A stretch of 64,000 nt of DNA, taken from positions 3,658,001 through 3,722,000 of the forward strand of contig OZ242200.1 of assembly GCA_965205995.1 (NCBI GenBank), given 5' to 3'. Of this stretch, positions 43,117-54,400 are shown piece after piece. The notes below the pieces were generated by a model, which did no database searches, was not told the DNA's origin, and saw only the letters and a program-made list of their open reading frames with translations. How positions within the stretch are numbered: the stretch's first letter is position 1; the number at the start of each line of letters is the position of its first letter. The DNA is from MPNO01 sp965205995 (lineage in GTDB: Bacteria; Pseudomonadota; Alphaproteobacteria; MPNO01). The position numbers and the translations under genes were made by a program.

Positions 43117-45009
43117 ATGGAACGGGTGACGGCCCTGCTGCTCCGTGCCTGCCTCGGCGCGGTGCCGATCATCGGGATCCTCTGGATCTTCTCGGTCGCC
43201 GACCGCTTCGGCTTCGCCTTCACCTTCCAGCAGGTCCTCGGCGTCGTCCTCGGGCTGTCGGTGGCCGCGGCCTATCTCAAATACCCCTACGGCGCCCGCT
43301 CCGGGTTGCTGGAAATCGCGCTTGCGGCGATTTCGTTTGCCGCCTGGTTCTGGATGTCGTGGAACTTCGAGGACTGGATCGTCGGCATGGCCGACCGGAC
43401 GCTCGACAAGTGGGTGCCCGGCGTGATCGCGATCCTCGCCATGATGGAGGCGCTCAGGAAGGGCTGCGGCAAGGTGATCACCACCCTGGTCTGGGTGATG
43501 ATCGTCTACGCCTATTTCGGCGACGTGCTGCCCGGCGCGCTGGAGGCCGAGGTCTTCCCGCCGACCAAGACGATCCTCTACCTCTACGCCGACAATAACG
43601 GCATCCCGGGGCTGGTGCTGCGCATCGTCACCGAGCTCGTGCTCGCCTTCATCATCCTCGGCAAGCTGCTGGAAGTCTCCGGCGCGACGCGGTTCTTCAC
43701 CGACCTCGCCATGGGGCTGATGGGCCATCGCCGGGGCGGGCCGGCCAAGGTCGCCGTCGTCGCCTCCAGCGCCTTCGGCACCATCTCGGGCTCGGCCGTC
43801 GGCAACATCATGTCGACCGGGATCGTCACCATCCCGATGATGAAGCGCACCGGGTTCGAGCCGCGCTACGCCGCCGGGATCGAGGCGGTGGCTTCGAATG
43901 GCGGGCAGATCGCCCCGCCGGTGATGGGGGCGACGGCATTCATCATCGCCGAGTTCCTCGAAGTCCCCTATATCGACGTGGTGATCGCCGCCGCGGTTCC
44001 GGCGGCGCTCTACTATCTGGTGCTGTTCCTCCAGGTCGACGCCATCGCCGCGCGGTTCGGCCTGATGGGCCTCCCCAAGGCGGAGCTGCCGCGCGTCCTG
44101 CCGGTGCTGCTTTCGGGCTGGGTGTTCCTGCTGCCTCTCGGGGTGCTGCTCTATTTCCTGTTCGGGCTCGGATACAACCCGGGGTTGTCGGCAATGTATG
44201 CCTCGGCCTCGCTGTTCGTGCTCTACCTCCTGAAGATCCGACGCCTGCCGAGCCGCGCGGAATGGGCCAACTTCATTTTCGGCTCCGGCGAGAACCTGCT
44301 GCCCCTGATGCTGATCGCCGGGGGGGCGGGCGTGGTGATGGGCGTCCTGAACTCGACCGGGCTCGCCTTCCAGCTCTCGATCATCCTCGCCGAACTCGGG
44401 CAGAGCGCCGGGATCTTCTGGATGCTGGTGGTGACCGCCCTGGTCTCGATCATCCTCGGCATGGGGATGCCGACGGCGGCGGTCTATATCGTGCTCGCCA
44501 CGGTGATCGCGCCGGCCCTGATCGAGATCGGCCTGAAGCCGATGGCGGCGCATCTGTTCCTGTTCTATTTCGGCCTGCTGAGCATGCTCACCCCGCCGGT
44601 CGCGGTGGCCAGCATGGTGGCGGCGGGGATCGCGGGCTCCGATATGTGGCGGACCGGCGTGGTCGGCATGCAGCTTGCTGCCGCCGCCTATTTGCTGCCC
44701 TTCCTGTGGGCCTTCAACCCGGCGCTGGTGATGGAAGGAACGTTGATCGCGGTGGTCTATGTCAGCCTGACCGCCCTGGTCGCGGGGTTCCTCATCGCCG
44801 AGGCGGTGATCACCTGGGGCGACGGGGGACTCGCCCGGATCGGGCTTGCCCTCGTCTATTTCGCGGTGGCGATCGCGGTCGGCGGGTCGACGATCTGGCT
44901 CGGCGCGGAATCGCCGCTGACCCTGCTGGCCGCCGCGGCCGGAGCCGTGGTCGCGTTCCTGGCGCGGCGCAACGGGACGACGGTCCGAGTCAAGGCGCGC
45001 GCTCTCTAG
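43117..45009 (+). CDS. Fused TRAP transporter permease (4TM-12TM, DctQM type)
   Basis: A 630-residue permease with more than 15 hydrophobic segments, the small DctQ-like half and large DctM-like half in one chain as usual for TAXI systems. Family blocks are VVASSAFGTISGSAVGNIMSTG, YAAGIEAVASNGGQIAPPVMGATAF, and GMGMPTAAVYIVLATVIAPALI. It drives substrate uptake with an ion gradient. Its last 4 bp overlap the convergent Rieske gene. Confidence 0.93.
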   Translation: MERVTALLLRACLGAVPIIGILWIFSVADRFGFAFTFQQVLGVVLGLSVAAAYLKYPYGARSGLLEIALAAISFAAWFWMSWNFEDWIVGMADRTLDKWVPGVIAILAMMEALRKGCGKVITTLVWVMIVYAYFGDVLPGALEAEVFPPTKTILYLYADNNGIPGLVLRIVTELVLAFIILGKLLEVSGATRFFTDLAMGLMGHRRGGPAKVAVVASSAFGTISGSAVGNIMSTGIVTIPMMKRTGFEPRYAAGIEAVASNGGQIAPPVMGATAFIIAEFLEVPYIDVVIAAAVPAALYYLVLFLQVDAIAARFGLMGLPKAELPRVLPVLLSGWVFLLPLGVLLYFLFGLGYNPGLSAMYASASLFVLYLLKIRRLPSRAEWANFIFGSGENLLPLMLIAGGAGVVMGVLNSTGLAFQLSIILAELGQSAGIFWMLVVTALVSIILGMGMPTAAVYIVLATVIAPALIEIGLKPMAAHLFLFYFGLLSMLTPPVAVASMVAAGIAGSDMWRTGVVGMQLAAAAYLLPFLWAFNPALVMEGTLIAVVYVSLTALVAGFLIAEAVITWGDGGLARIGLALVYFAVAIAVGGSTIWLGAESPLTLLAAAAGAVVAFLARRNGTTVRVKARAL

Positions 45010-46025
45010 ATCGCGGCCTCGGCGGCCAGCCGCTCCTCCAGGAGCCGCCGACCCTGGAAGGCGGCGTTGTCGACATTGATGTCGATCGTCGGCCGGCCCT
45101 CGCTGCGCGCGAGGCTCTTCTGCTGGGCCTCAATGGCGACGACGTCCTCCTGGAGGGCGGACGAGAACATGCCCCGCAACTCCCCGGTGAAGGCCTCGTC
45201 GTCGAGCCGGAAATTGCGCGCGTGGTGCCAGAAATAATGCGTCGAGGTCCCGGTCTCCGGCGTCATCGTGTGGTTGGAATAGACCTCGACCGCCCGGCCG
45301 CGGTTGCCCTCGCGCGCGCCTGAGCCGGCGATCGCGCTTCCGGCATCGATCACGATATAGGACGGCGGGCGGAAATAGACGTTCTGCCAGCGGTCGACAT
45401 TGGCGTTGGTGCCGAGCGCGTGGGCGTAGAACGGGGACGGCGGGGTGTCCATCGTCCAGCGGCTGACATGGACCACGCCGGGGCCGCGCTCGACCGCGAT
45501 GTCGGCGTCCTGGTCGCCCGGCGCGCCGAGCGTGTTCACGTGCAGGAACTGGATGTGCGACAAATCGAGCAAATTGTCGTTCATCAGCCGGTAATCGCCG
45601 GCGACGCGGTAGACGTCCCCATAGGACGTCCATCCGGGGTCGTCGTTCCAGTGGTAGTCCGGGATCAGCCCGGGATCGGCGGCCTCGGCGTCGCCCATCC
45701 AGATCCACACCCAGCGCCAGCGCTCGACCACGGGCCAGGCGCGCACTTTCGCGCCGGGCGGCACCGTCGACTGGCCGGGCACCTTCACGCAACGCCCGTC
45801 GAAGGCGAATTCGAGACCGTGATAGCCGCACTGGACCGTCTCGTGGAGCAGCCGCCCCTGGGATAGCGGCATCGAGCGGTGACAGCAGCGGTTCTCCAGG
45901 GCGCGGGGCAACCCGTCTGCGCTGCGGAACAGCACCACGGGTTCGTCGAGGATGGTGCGCGACAGGAACCCGTCGTCCAGCTCATGGTCCCAGGCAGCGA
46001 CATACCAGCAATTTCGAAGGAACAT
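45006..46025 (-). CDS. One-component-type Rieske oxygenase (VanA-like)
   Basis: A 339-residue oxygenase of the vanillate O-demethylase/phthalate oxygenase group. Rieske ligands are C47, H49, C66 and H69 (NRCCHRSMPLSQG, QCGYHG). The iron-binding DLSHIQFLH motif is present. It starts MFLRNCWYVAAWDHEL, typical of VanA homologues. ATG 46025 has AGGGAGGT just upstream; ATG 46040 is within that SD region. It likely needs a separate reductase (VanB-type), not present nearby. Substrates of the group are methoxylated or carboxylated aromatics. Confidence 0.9.
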   Translation of the reverse strand: MFLRNCWYVAAWDHELDDGFLSRTILDEPVVLFRSADGLPRALENRCCHRSMPLSQGRLLHETVQCGYHGLEFAFDGRCVKVPGQSTVPPGAKVRAWPVVERWRWVWIWMGDAEAADPGLIPDYHWNDDPGWTSYGDVYRVAGDYRLMNDNLLDLSHIQFLHVNTLGAPGDQDADIAVERGPGVVHVSRWTMDTPPSPFYAHALGTNANVDRWQNVYFRPPSYIVIDAGSAIAGSGAREGNRGRAVEVYSNHTMTPETGTSTHYFWHHARNFRLDDEAFTGELRGMFSSALQEDVVAIEAQQKSLARSEGRPTIDINVDNAAFQGRRLLEERLAAEAAI

Positions 46026-46076
46026 CCGTACCTCCCTCATCGGGCCGGGCGATGGTCGAACGCCCGAGCGGCTGCG

Positions 46077-48444
<2,368 letters not shown>

Positions 48445-48464
<20 letters not shown>

Positions 48465-49497
48465 TCTCCGCCTGGCCCAGCTCGTCGCGCATCAGGTCGA
48501 GGCCCTCGCGAACCGGGCGGTCGGTCACCACGAAGAGGTCGGCATCGCTCTCCAGCGCCTCGTGCCGCGCCCAGACCCATTGCGGGACGGTGAACACGTC
48601 GTGTTGGGACCATTCGATCGCATCCTCGCCGATGGTGGAGCGGCCCGACCCGGAAACCGCCAGGCAGATCTGGCTGCACAGCGATCGTCTCGGCCGCGTC
48701 GGCGCGCCCCGCGTCAACCGCCTGGCGTAGCAGTCGAGGCTCGCCATCACCGGCCCGCCGGTGACCGGGTTGACGTAGCGCACGGTCTTTGCCCCGTCGG
48801 CGCCCTCGGGCGCCGCGTCGAGCAGCCGGCGGGTCGCCGCGCCCGGGTAGCGGTATTTGGGCGAATGGGCCACTTCGTGGCCGTGCCCCTCGGCTAGCAG
48901 CCCGGCCTCCTGCCAGAGCCGTTCGGCGCCCTCGTCGACATCCCAGAACGCGTTGTCGGCGCGCGAGCCGGGCTCGAAGAAATTGGCGTGCAGCGTGTTG
49001 ACCAGCGGGATGTTGGCGGCGTCGAACCAGACCGTCCGCTCCCCGCCCTCGTTGATATGGCCGTGCCAGCACATCGGCGGGGTCAGGACGAGGTCGCCTT
49101 CGAGCATCGCGCAACGCCGGCCGTTGACGATGGTCACCGCGCCCTCGGCCCGGGTGGCGAAGCGGATCGCCGAAGCCGTGTGGCGGTGCGGAACCGCCCT
49201 GTCGCCGGGCTCCAGCAGGGTGAAGGCGCCGATCAGATTGGTCGTGGTCGCCGTTTCGCCGCCGAAGGCCGGGTGGCACAGGATCAGCGCCCGGCGCTCG
49301 ACGTCCTCGACCGCGACCTCCCTGGCGGCGCGGTCGGCGAACGGCTCGACATCCCGCCAGCGCCAGATCGCCGCGCGATCCGGCGCGTCCGGCCGGACCG
49401 GGGTGATCTTCTTGTAGCGGTCCCAGAGCGGGTGGATGCGGGCGGCCTCGAGCGCCGCGATCAGATCCGCGTCCGCCCGCCTTTCCTCCTCCGCCAT
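48445..49497 (-). CDS. Gentisate 1,2-dioxygenase-like bicupin
   Basis: A 350-residue bicupin. The N-terminal iron site is intact: PHRHTASAIRF (H104, H106) and WHGHINEG (H145). The C-terminal cupin keeps the family block GRSTIGEDAIEWSQHDVFTVP but lacks most metal ligands (VPQWVWARHEA), as in the gentisate/salicylate dioxygenase family. It would cleave a hydroxylated aromatic acid ring, e.g. gentisate to maleylpyruvate. No maleylpyruvate isomerase or hydrolase is in the window. ATG 49497 is the start. Confidence 0.88.
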
Positions 49498-49510
49498 CGC
49501 CGTCGCGGGG

Positions 49511-50440
49511 CTACTTCTTCTTGGGCCGGATGAACTTGTCGACATTGGATTTGTCGACCAGGACGTGGCCGATATAGACACGGGGGTCGTTTTTGCGGCC
49601 CTTGAAGTGGGCGTCCATCGTATCGGCGCCGAGAAAGCCCCACTTGACCGGGTTGAGCACGACGGTGAGGTCCATCGCGCCGCGCTTGACCGCGCGGACC
49701 GCCGGCGGGATTCCGTTCATGCCGGTGACGATCACCGAGCTCCTCATGCCCGCGGCGGCGACCGCCTGCGCCGCGCCCATGCCGAGCTCGTCATTGGCGC
49801 CGTAGATCGCGCGGAGGCCGGGATGGGCGACCAGCGCGTCCTCGCCGTGCTTGAGCCCCATCTCGCGGGTCAGCGCGAGCTCCTGCCTGAAGACGATTTC
49901 GATGTCGGGGTAGCGCGCGATGCCCTCTTCATAGCCACGGGCGAAGTTCATGAAGGCCTGCGCCCCGGCCGGGCCCGCGAGCATGGCGACCTTGCCCTTC
50001 TTGCCGATCTTCTGGGCGGTCCATTCGGCGATTTCGCGTCCCACCCGAAGCTCGTCGACCGCGATATGGAGCATCTGCGACTTGCACGCCGAGCCGCGGG
50101 CGATCGACATCATCGGGATGCCGGCCGCCTTGGCCTTGTCATAGGCGCTGCACAGCGCCTTGGCGTCGATCGGCGAGATCAGGATCCCGTCGACGCCCTT
50201 GGCGATCAGGTCGTTGACGCCGTTGAGCTGCCGGGCGACGTCCTCTTCGGCGCTGACCACGCTGACCTTGTAGCCGAGCTGCTTGGCGCGGGTCTCGATC
50301 CCCTTGAGCATCGCGATGTAGAACGGGTTCGTGTCCGAGGCGAGCGCGACGCCGATGGTCTTCTCGGCGGCCGCCCCGGCGCCGGCAAGACCGATCGCGG
50401 CGAGCGCCGCTGCGGCGGCGACCAGCACTTTGCGCATCAT
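49511..50440 (-). CDS. RbsB-like periplasmic substrate-binding protein (orphan)
   Basis: About 309 residues. A signal peptide (residues 1-25, AGAGAAA) precedes a type I periplasmic-binding fold: IGVALASDTNPFYIAMLKGIE, DGILISPIDA, GKVAMLAGPAGAQAF, AIYGANDELGMGAAQAV. The C-terminus is basic (IRPKKK). ATG 50440 (or 50437) sits just after GGGGAGGAAG. It belongs to the ribose/sugar ABC receptor class, yet no permease or ATPase gene lies nearby. Confidence 0.9.
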   Translation of the reverse strand: MMRKVLVAAAAALAAIGLAGAGAAAEKTIGVALASDTNPFYIAMLKGIETRAKQLGYKVSVVSAEEDVARQLNGVNDLIAKGVDGILISPIDAKALCSAYDKAKAAGIPMMSIARGSACKSQMLHIAVDELRVGREIAEWTAQKIGKKGKVAMLAGPAGAQAFMNFARGYEEGIARYPDIEIVFRQELALTREMGLKHGEDALVAHPGLRAIYGANDELGMGAAQAVAAAGMRSSVIVTGMNGIPPAVRAVKRGAMDLTVVLNPVKWGFLGADTMDAHFKGRKNDPRVYIGHVLVDKSNVDKFIRPKKK

Positions 50441-50531
50441 CTTCTTCCTCCCCTGAAACCGCGGCAATTGCGTTTCTGCCCCAAGCTAGCGCGCAAATGC
50501 GGCGCGAGTCGATGGGGCGGGGGCGCGCCGA

Positions 50532-50918
50532 TCAGGCGCCGGAGGAGGGCGGCATCGGCCCGCCCGCCAGCATCGGGCCGAGGCGCTTGCCAGCGAGGAT
50601 ATGGAAGTGGAGGTGCATCACATCCTGATGCGCGTCCGAGCCGTTATTGGTGAGCACGCGGTACCCCGGCCCCGCCAGCCCGAGCGCCCCGGCGGTCTCG
50701 CCGATGGCTCGGATCAGGGCCGACTGCTCCTCCGCGCTCGCCTGGGCCGCGAAATCGACCAGCGAGACATAGCGTCCCTTGGGAATCACCAGCGCATGCA
50801 CCGGCGCCTGCGGCGCTATATCGTGAAACGAGAGCGCGTGGTCGTTCTCGTAGATCTTCTTGCAGGGCAATTCGCCGCGGACGATCTTCGCGAACACGTT
50901 CCGGTCGTCATAGGCCAT
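50532..50918 (-). CDS. HIT-family (HinT-like) nucleotide-binding protein
   Basis: A 128-residue HIT protein with KIVRGELPCKKIYENDHALSF and the catalytic histidine triad HLHFHIL. Such proteins hydrolyse nucleoside phosphoramidates or aminoacyl-AMP. It is the last gene downstream of hisE on the same strand, a common arrangement in alphaproteobacteria. Confidence 0.93.
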   Translation of the reverse strand: MAYDDRNVFAKIVRGELPCKKIYENDHALSFHDIAPQAPVHALVIPKGRYVSLVDFAAQASAEEQSALIRAIGETAGALGLAGPGYRVLTNNGSDAHQDVMHLHFHILAGKRLGPMLAGGPMPPSSGA

Positions 50919-50942
50919 CGGCGTTTCCCTCGACGCGCGGTT

Positions 50943-51278
50943 TCAGCGCTGCTTGCGCGCGCGTTTCTCGGCAATCCCGGAGACGCCCTCGCGCCGGGCG
51001 AGTTCGGCCCAGACCTCTTCGGGGGGGATGCCCGCCTCGGCCCAGGCGACGAGAAGGTGGTACAGGAGATCGGCGCTTTCCGTGACGATTTCCCCGCGCC
51101 GCCCGGCGGTGGCGGCGATGACGGTCTCGACCGCTTCCTCGCCGAGCTTCTGGGCGATTTTCTCGCGGCCGCGGGAAAACAGCCGTGCCGTGTAAGAGGT
51201 CTCCGGGTCGGCGTCCCTGCGCGCCTCGATCGCCGCATAGAGCCGGTCGAGGACCGCGCTGTCATCGGTTTGCGTCAT
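50943..51278 (-). CDS. hisE: Phosphoribosyl-ATP diphosphatase
   Basis: A 111-residue MazG-like enzyme for step 2 of histidine synthesis. It carries the metal-binding glutamates in KLGEEAVETVIAA and the block LLYHLLVAWAEAGI. hisI is not fused or adjacent. It lies 33 bp after hisF. Confidence 0.95.
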   Translation of the reverse strand: MTQTDDSAVLDRLYAAIEARRDADPETSYTARLFSRGREKIAQKLGEEAVETVIAATAGRRGEIVTESADLLYHLLVAWAEAGIPPEEVWAELARREGVSGIAEKRARKQR

Positions 51279-51311
51279 GCGGCCATGCGATACCAGATCG
51301 CCTTGCCCAAG

Positions 51312-52070
51312 TCACGGACGCACCGGAACCCCCGCCCGCGCCATATGGGCCTTGGCCTCGGCGATGGTGTGGGTGCCGAAATGGAAGATCGAAGCGGCCA
51401 GCACGCCGGTCGCTCCGCCCTCGCGCACGCCGTCGACCAGGTGGTCGAGCGTGCCTACGCCGCCCGACGCGATCACCGGCACCGGCACGGCGTCGGCGAT
51501 CCGGCGCGTGAGGACGATATCGAATCCTTCCCCGGTGCCGTCCCGGTCCATCGAGGTCAGGAGAATTTCACCCGCTCCGTTTTCGGTCATGCGCCTGGCC
51601 CAGGCCACCGCGTCGATCCCGGTGCCGCGCCGCCCGCCATGGGTGAATATCTCGAAGCGGTTCGGCCCGGCCGCCTTGGCATCGATCGCGACGACAATGC
51701 ATTGCGAGCCGAATTTCTGCGCCGCCTCGGCCACGAATTCGGGGCGGTGGACGGCCGCGGTGTTGATGGAAACCTTGTCGGCGCCGGCAATCAGCAGCTT
51801 GCGGATGTCGTCGACCGTCCTTACCCCGCCGCCCACCGTGAGCGGCATGAAGCATTGCTCCGCCGTCCGGTTGACCACGCCGAACAGGGTATCGCGGTTC
51901 TCGTGCGAGGCGGTGATGTCGAGAAAGCAGAGCTCGTCCGCGCCCTGCGCGTCGTAGATCCGCGCCTGTTCCACGGGATCGCCGGCATCGACCAGATCGA
52001 CGAAATTGACCCCTTTGACGGTGCGTCCGTCCTTGACGTCGAGACAGGGGATGACGCGGGCCTTGAGCAT
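51312..52070 (-). CDS. hisF: Imidazole glycerol phosphate synthase cyclase subunit HisF
   Basis: A 252-residue (beta/alpha)8 barrel. The N-terminal catalytic Asp is in RVIPCLDVKDGRTVKG, the second in TSMDRDGTGEGFD, and both phosphate-binding loops are visible (GGGVRTVDD and ASGGVGTLDHL). It partners HisH to make IGP and AICAR. The start is 2 bp after hisA. Confidence 0.97.
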   Translation of the reverse strand: MLKARVIPCLDVKDGRTVKGVNFVDLVDAGDPVEQARIYDAQGADELCFLDITASHENRDTLFGVVNRTAEQCFMPLTVGGGVRTVDDIRKLLIAGADKVSINTAAVHRPEFVAEAAQKFGSQCIVVAIDAKAAGPNRFEIFTHGGRRGTGIDAVAWARRMTENGAGEILLTSMDRDGTGEGFDIVLTRRIADAVPVPVIASGGVGTLDHLVDGVREGGATGVLAASIFHFGTHTIAEAKAHMARAGVPVRP

Positions 52071-52072
52071 GG

Positions 52073-52798
52073 TCAGCCCGCAAGGACCCCGATGGCTTCG
52101 GCCGGGTCGATCCGCCCGTCATAGAGCGCGCGGCCGCAGATCACGCCTTCGATGCCCGCCCGCTCGTTGGCCTTCAGCTCCAGCAGGTCCTGGGTCGAGG
52201 AAACCCCGCCGGATGCGATGACCGGGGTGGTCAATGCGAAGGCAAGGTCGACGGTCGCCTCGACATTCAGCCCGCCGAGGGCGCCGTCGCGGCTGATGTC
52301 GGTATAGATGATCGCGGCAAGGCCGGCGCCCTCGAAGCTGAGCGCGAGGTCGAGCGGCTTCACGTCGCTGGTCTTGTACCAGCCATCGGTTGCCACGCGC
52401 CCGCTGCGCGCGTCGATACCGATGGCAATTCTGCCCGGGTAGCGCCCGCAGGCCTCGCGCACGAAATCGGGATCGTCGAGGGCGGCGGTGCCGAGGACGG
52501 CGCGGGCGACGCCCGCCGCCATCCAATGGTCGAGGGTCGCCCGGTCGCGGATGCCGCCGCCGAGCTGGACCGGCATGTCGACTGCGGCAAGGATCGCCGC
52601 GACCGCGGCGGCGTTCACCGGCCGCCCCTCGACCGCGCCGTTGAGATCGACCACGTGGAGCCACTCGAAACCGGTTGCCGCGAACTCCCGCGCCTGGTCC
52701 GCCGGATCGTGGTTGAACACGGTGGCCTCCGACATCTCGCCGCGCAGCAGGCGGACGCAGAGCCCGTCCTTGATGTCGATGGCCGGGTAGAGAATCAC
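52073..52798 (-). CDS. hisA: Phosphoribosylformimino-5-aminoimidazole carboxamide ribotide isomerase
   Basis: A 241-residue HisA barrel. The N-terminal half-barrel starts ILYPAIDIKDGLCVRLLRGE with the catalytic Asp; TDISRDGALGGLN carries the second. The start is GTG at 52798, since no ATG fits. It overlaps the upstream acetyltransferase gene by 4 bp. Confidence 0.96.
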   Translation of the reverse strand: MILYPAIDIKDGLCVRLLRGEMSEATVFNHDPADQAREFAATGFEWLHVVDLNGAVEGRPVNAAAVAAILAAVDMPVQLGGGIRDRATLDHWMAAGVARAVLGTAALDDPDFVREACGRYPGRIAIGIDARSGRVATDGWYKTSDVKPLDLALSFEGAGLAAIIYTDISRDGALGGLNVEATVDLAFALTTPVIASGGVSSTQDLLELKANERAGIEGVICGRALYDGRIDPAEAIGVLAG

Positions 52799-53355
52799 GT
52801 TGCATCCTCTCCGGCGTCGGGAAGCGGTGCGAGATACTTGGTGTAGTAATGACCGGCGATCAGCCTGCCATCGGCGACCGCATAGGCCGGGTTGGTGCCC
52901 CATCGGACATAGCCGAGCGATTCGTAGAGCGCGATCGCGGCATCCTGCGTCGCCCGCACGTCGAGATTGAGCACGGAGAAGCCCTGGTCCCGCGCGGCTT
53001 CCTCGACCGCGAGCGCAAGCATCCGCGCAAGCCCGTGCCCGCGTGCCCAGGGGGCTACGAAATTGGTCGTCGTGGAGGCAGCGAACGCCTGGGCCTCGTT
53101 GTTGCGCGGGGTTTTGACGAGCTGGCCGGAACCCGCGATCACGCCGCTGTAGCGGCCGATGAACAGCTCCCGCTCGGGGACCATGAGCACGCCGGACCAG
53201 TAGCGCTCCAACACCTTGCGGGGCGGCGGCGAAAGCCATCCGAAACCGCCGCCTTCGAGGATCGCCGTGTCGGACGCGTCGCAGAGATCGGCAAGGTCTG
53301 CCGCGGTGAAGCTCGCCACCCTGTCGACGGCGATGACCGGGGTGTCGGTATTCAT
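52795..53355 (-). CDS. GNAT-family N-acetyltransferase embedded in the his operon
   Basis: A 186-residue acetyltransferase. The acetyl-CoA loop is APWARGHGLARMLALAVEE and the C-terminal block ATQDAAIALYESLGYVRWG. ATG 53355 overlaps the hisH stop as ATGA and its own stop overlaps the GTG of hisA, so it is coupled on both sides. The substrate is unknown; a direct role in histidine synthesis is not established. Confidence 0.88.
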   Translation of the reverse strand: MNTDTPVIAVDRVASFTAADLADLCDASDTAILEGGGFGWLSPPPRKVLERYWSGVLMVPERELFIGRYSGVIAGSGQLVKTPRNNEAQAFAASTTTNFVAPWARGHGLARMLALAVEEAARDQGFSVLNLDVRATQDAAIALYESLGYVRWGTNPAYAVADGRLIAGHYYTKYLAPLPDAGEDAT

Positions 53356-53987
53356 GGCCGCCATGCGAGAAAGCGGGAGATCAGCGCAAGTCCCGCGCGC
53401 TGGCTCTTCTCGGGATGAAACTGGGTGCCGAGCACATTGTCCCGGCCGATCACCGCCGATATCCGCCCTCCATAATCGGTTACCGCGAGAACGTCGCCCG
53501 GATCGTCCGGCGTCATCATGTAGGAGTGGACGAAATAAGCATGCGTGCCGCTCCCGATGCCGGCCAGCACCGGGTGATCCTGACACGGCTCTACTTCGTT
53601 CCAGCCCATATGCGGGATCCTCAGATCCCCGGCGCGGGGGATGGGAACCACCCGCCCCGGAACCCAGCCGAGGCCGGCGTGGATACCGTGCTCCTCCCCG
53701 ACGGTGGCCATGAGCTGCATGCCGACGCAGATCCCGAGCAGCGGCACGCCGGCGCCCGCCCGATCGCGCAACGCATCGACCATTCCGGGGAGCCGCGCGA
53801 GCCCGCTCATGCAGTCGACGAAGGCGCCGACGCCGGGCAGCACGATATGGCGCGCCCGGGAAAGCGCCGCCGGGTCCGAGGTCACCTCGACCCTGGGCCG
53901 GCCCGGCGCGTCCGCGGCGGCACGCTCGAACGCCTTCGCCGCCGAGCGCAAATTCCCCGAGCCGTAGTCGACGATGGCGATCGTCAC
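53352..53987 (-). CDS. hisH: Imidazole glycerol phosphate synthase glutaminase subunit HisH
   Basis: A 211-residue class I glutamine amidotransferase. It starts IAIVDYGSGNLRS; the nucleophile is in LLGICVGMQLMA, and the His/Glu pair is in GTQFHPEKSQ. It supplies ammonia to HisF. Its start overlaps the DUF2628 gene stop by 4 bp. Confidence 0.97.
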   Translation of the reverse strand: MTIAIVDYGSGNLRSAAKAFERAAADAPGRPRVEVTSDPAALSRARHIVLPGVGAFVDCMSGLARLPGMVDALRDRAGAGVPLLGICVGMQLMATVGEEHGIHAGLGWVPGRVVPIPRAGDLRIPHMGWNEVEPCQDHPVLAGIGSGTHAYFVHSYMMTPDDPGDVLAVTDYGGRISAVIGRDNVLGTQFHPEKSQRAGLALISRFLAWRP

Positions 53988-54400
53988 CGGACCGTCCGAG
54001 CGCCCGCTATCGGGCGCCGCGCGGCGATTCCCTCGGGGCCGCTCTCGAAAAACCGGCGGGCCGCGTCTTCCGCGTTGCGCCCGGCGACCACCGCGACCAG
54101 CCGCCGGCCCCGGCGTTCGAGCCAGCTGCAGCGCCAGTCATTCGCGGCCCCGCCGATGAAGATCGAAAGCGCGAGCATGGAAACCAGCCCGGTCGCCCCG
54201 TCGGCCCCGGCGGCGGCGAGCGCCGCCATCGCGGCGGCCGGGGCCGCGAGCAGCGCGAGCGCCACCCACCACAGCCTGTGCCACGCCGCCCACAGGAAGG
54301 AGAAGAAAAATGCCGGCCAGCACATGCCTTCCTTGATCAGGGTGACCGCGCGGTCCTGCTCGAGCGAGGCGGGATCGAGATAGGCCGTATAGATGCGCAT
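53984..54400 (-). CDS. DUF2628 membrane protein in the his operon
   Basis: A 138-residue protein: a short N-terminal region (IYTAYLDPASLEQDRAVTLI), then MCWPAFFFSFLWAAWHRLWW and two or three hydrophobic helices, a pattern of the DUF2628 family. The function is unknown. Its ATG overlaps the hisB TGA by one base (TGATG), so it is coupled to hisB. Genes of this type are regularly found between hisB and hisH in alphaproteobacteria. Confidence 0.82.
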   Translation of the reverse strand: MRIYTAYLDPASLEQDRAVTLIKEGMCWPAFFFSFLWAAWHRLWWVALALLAAPAAAMAALAAAGADGATGLVSMLALSIFIGGAANDWRCSWLERRGRRLVAVVAGRNAEDAARRFFESGPEGIAARRPIAGARTVR

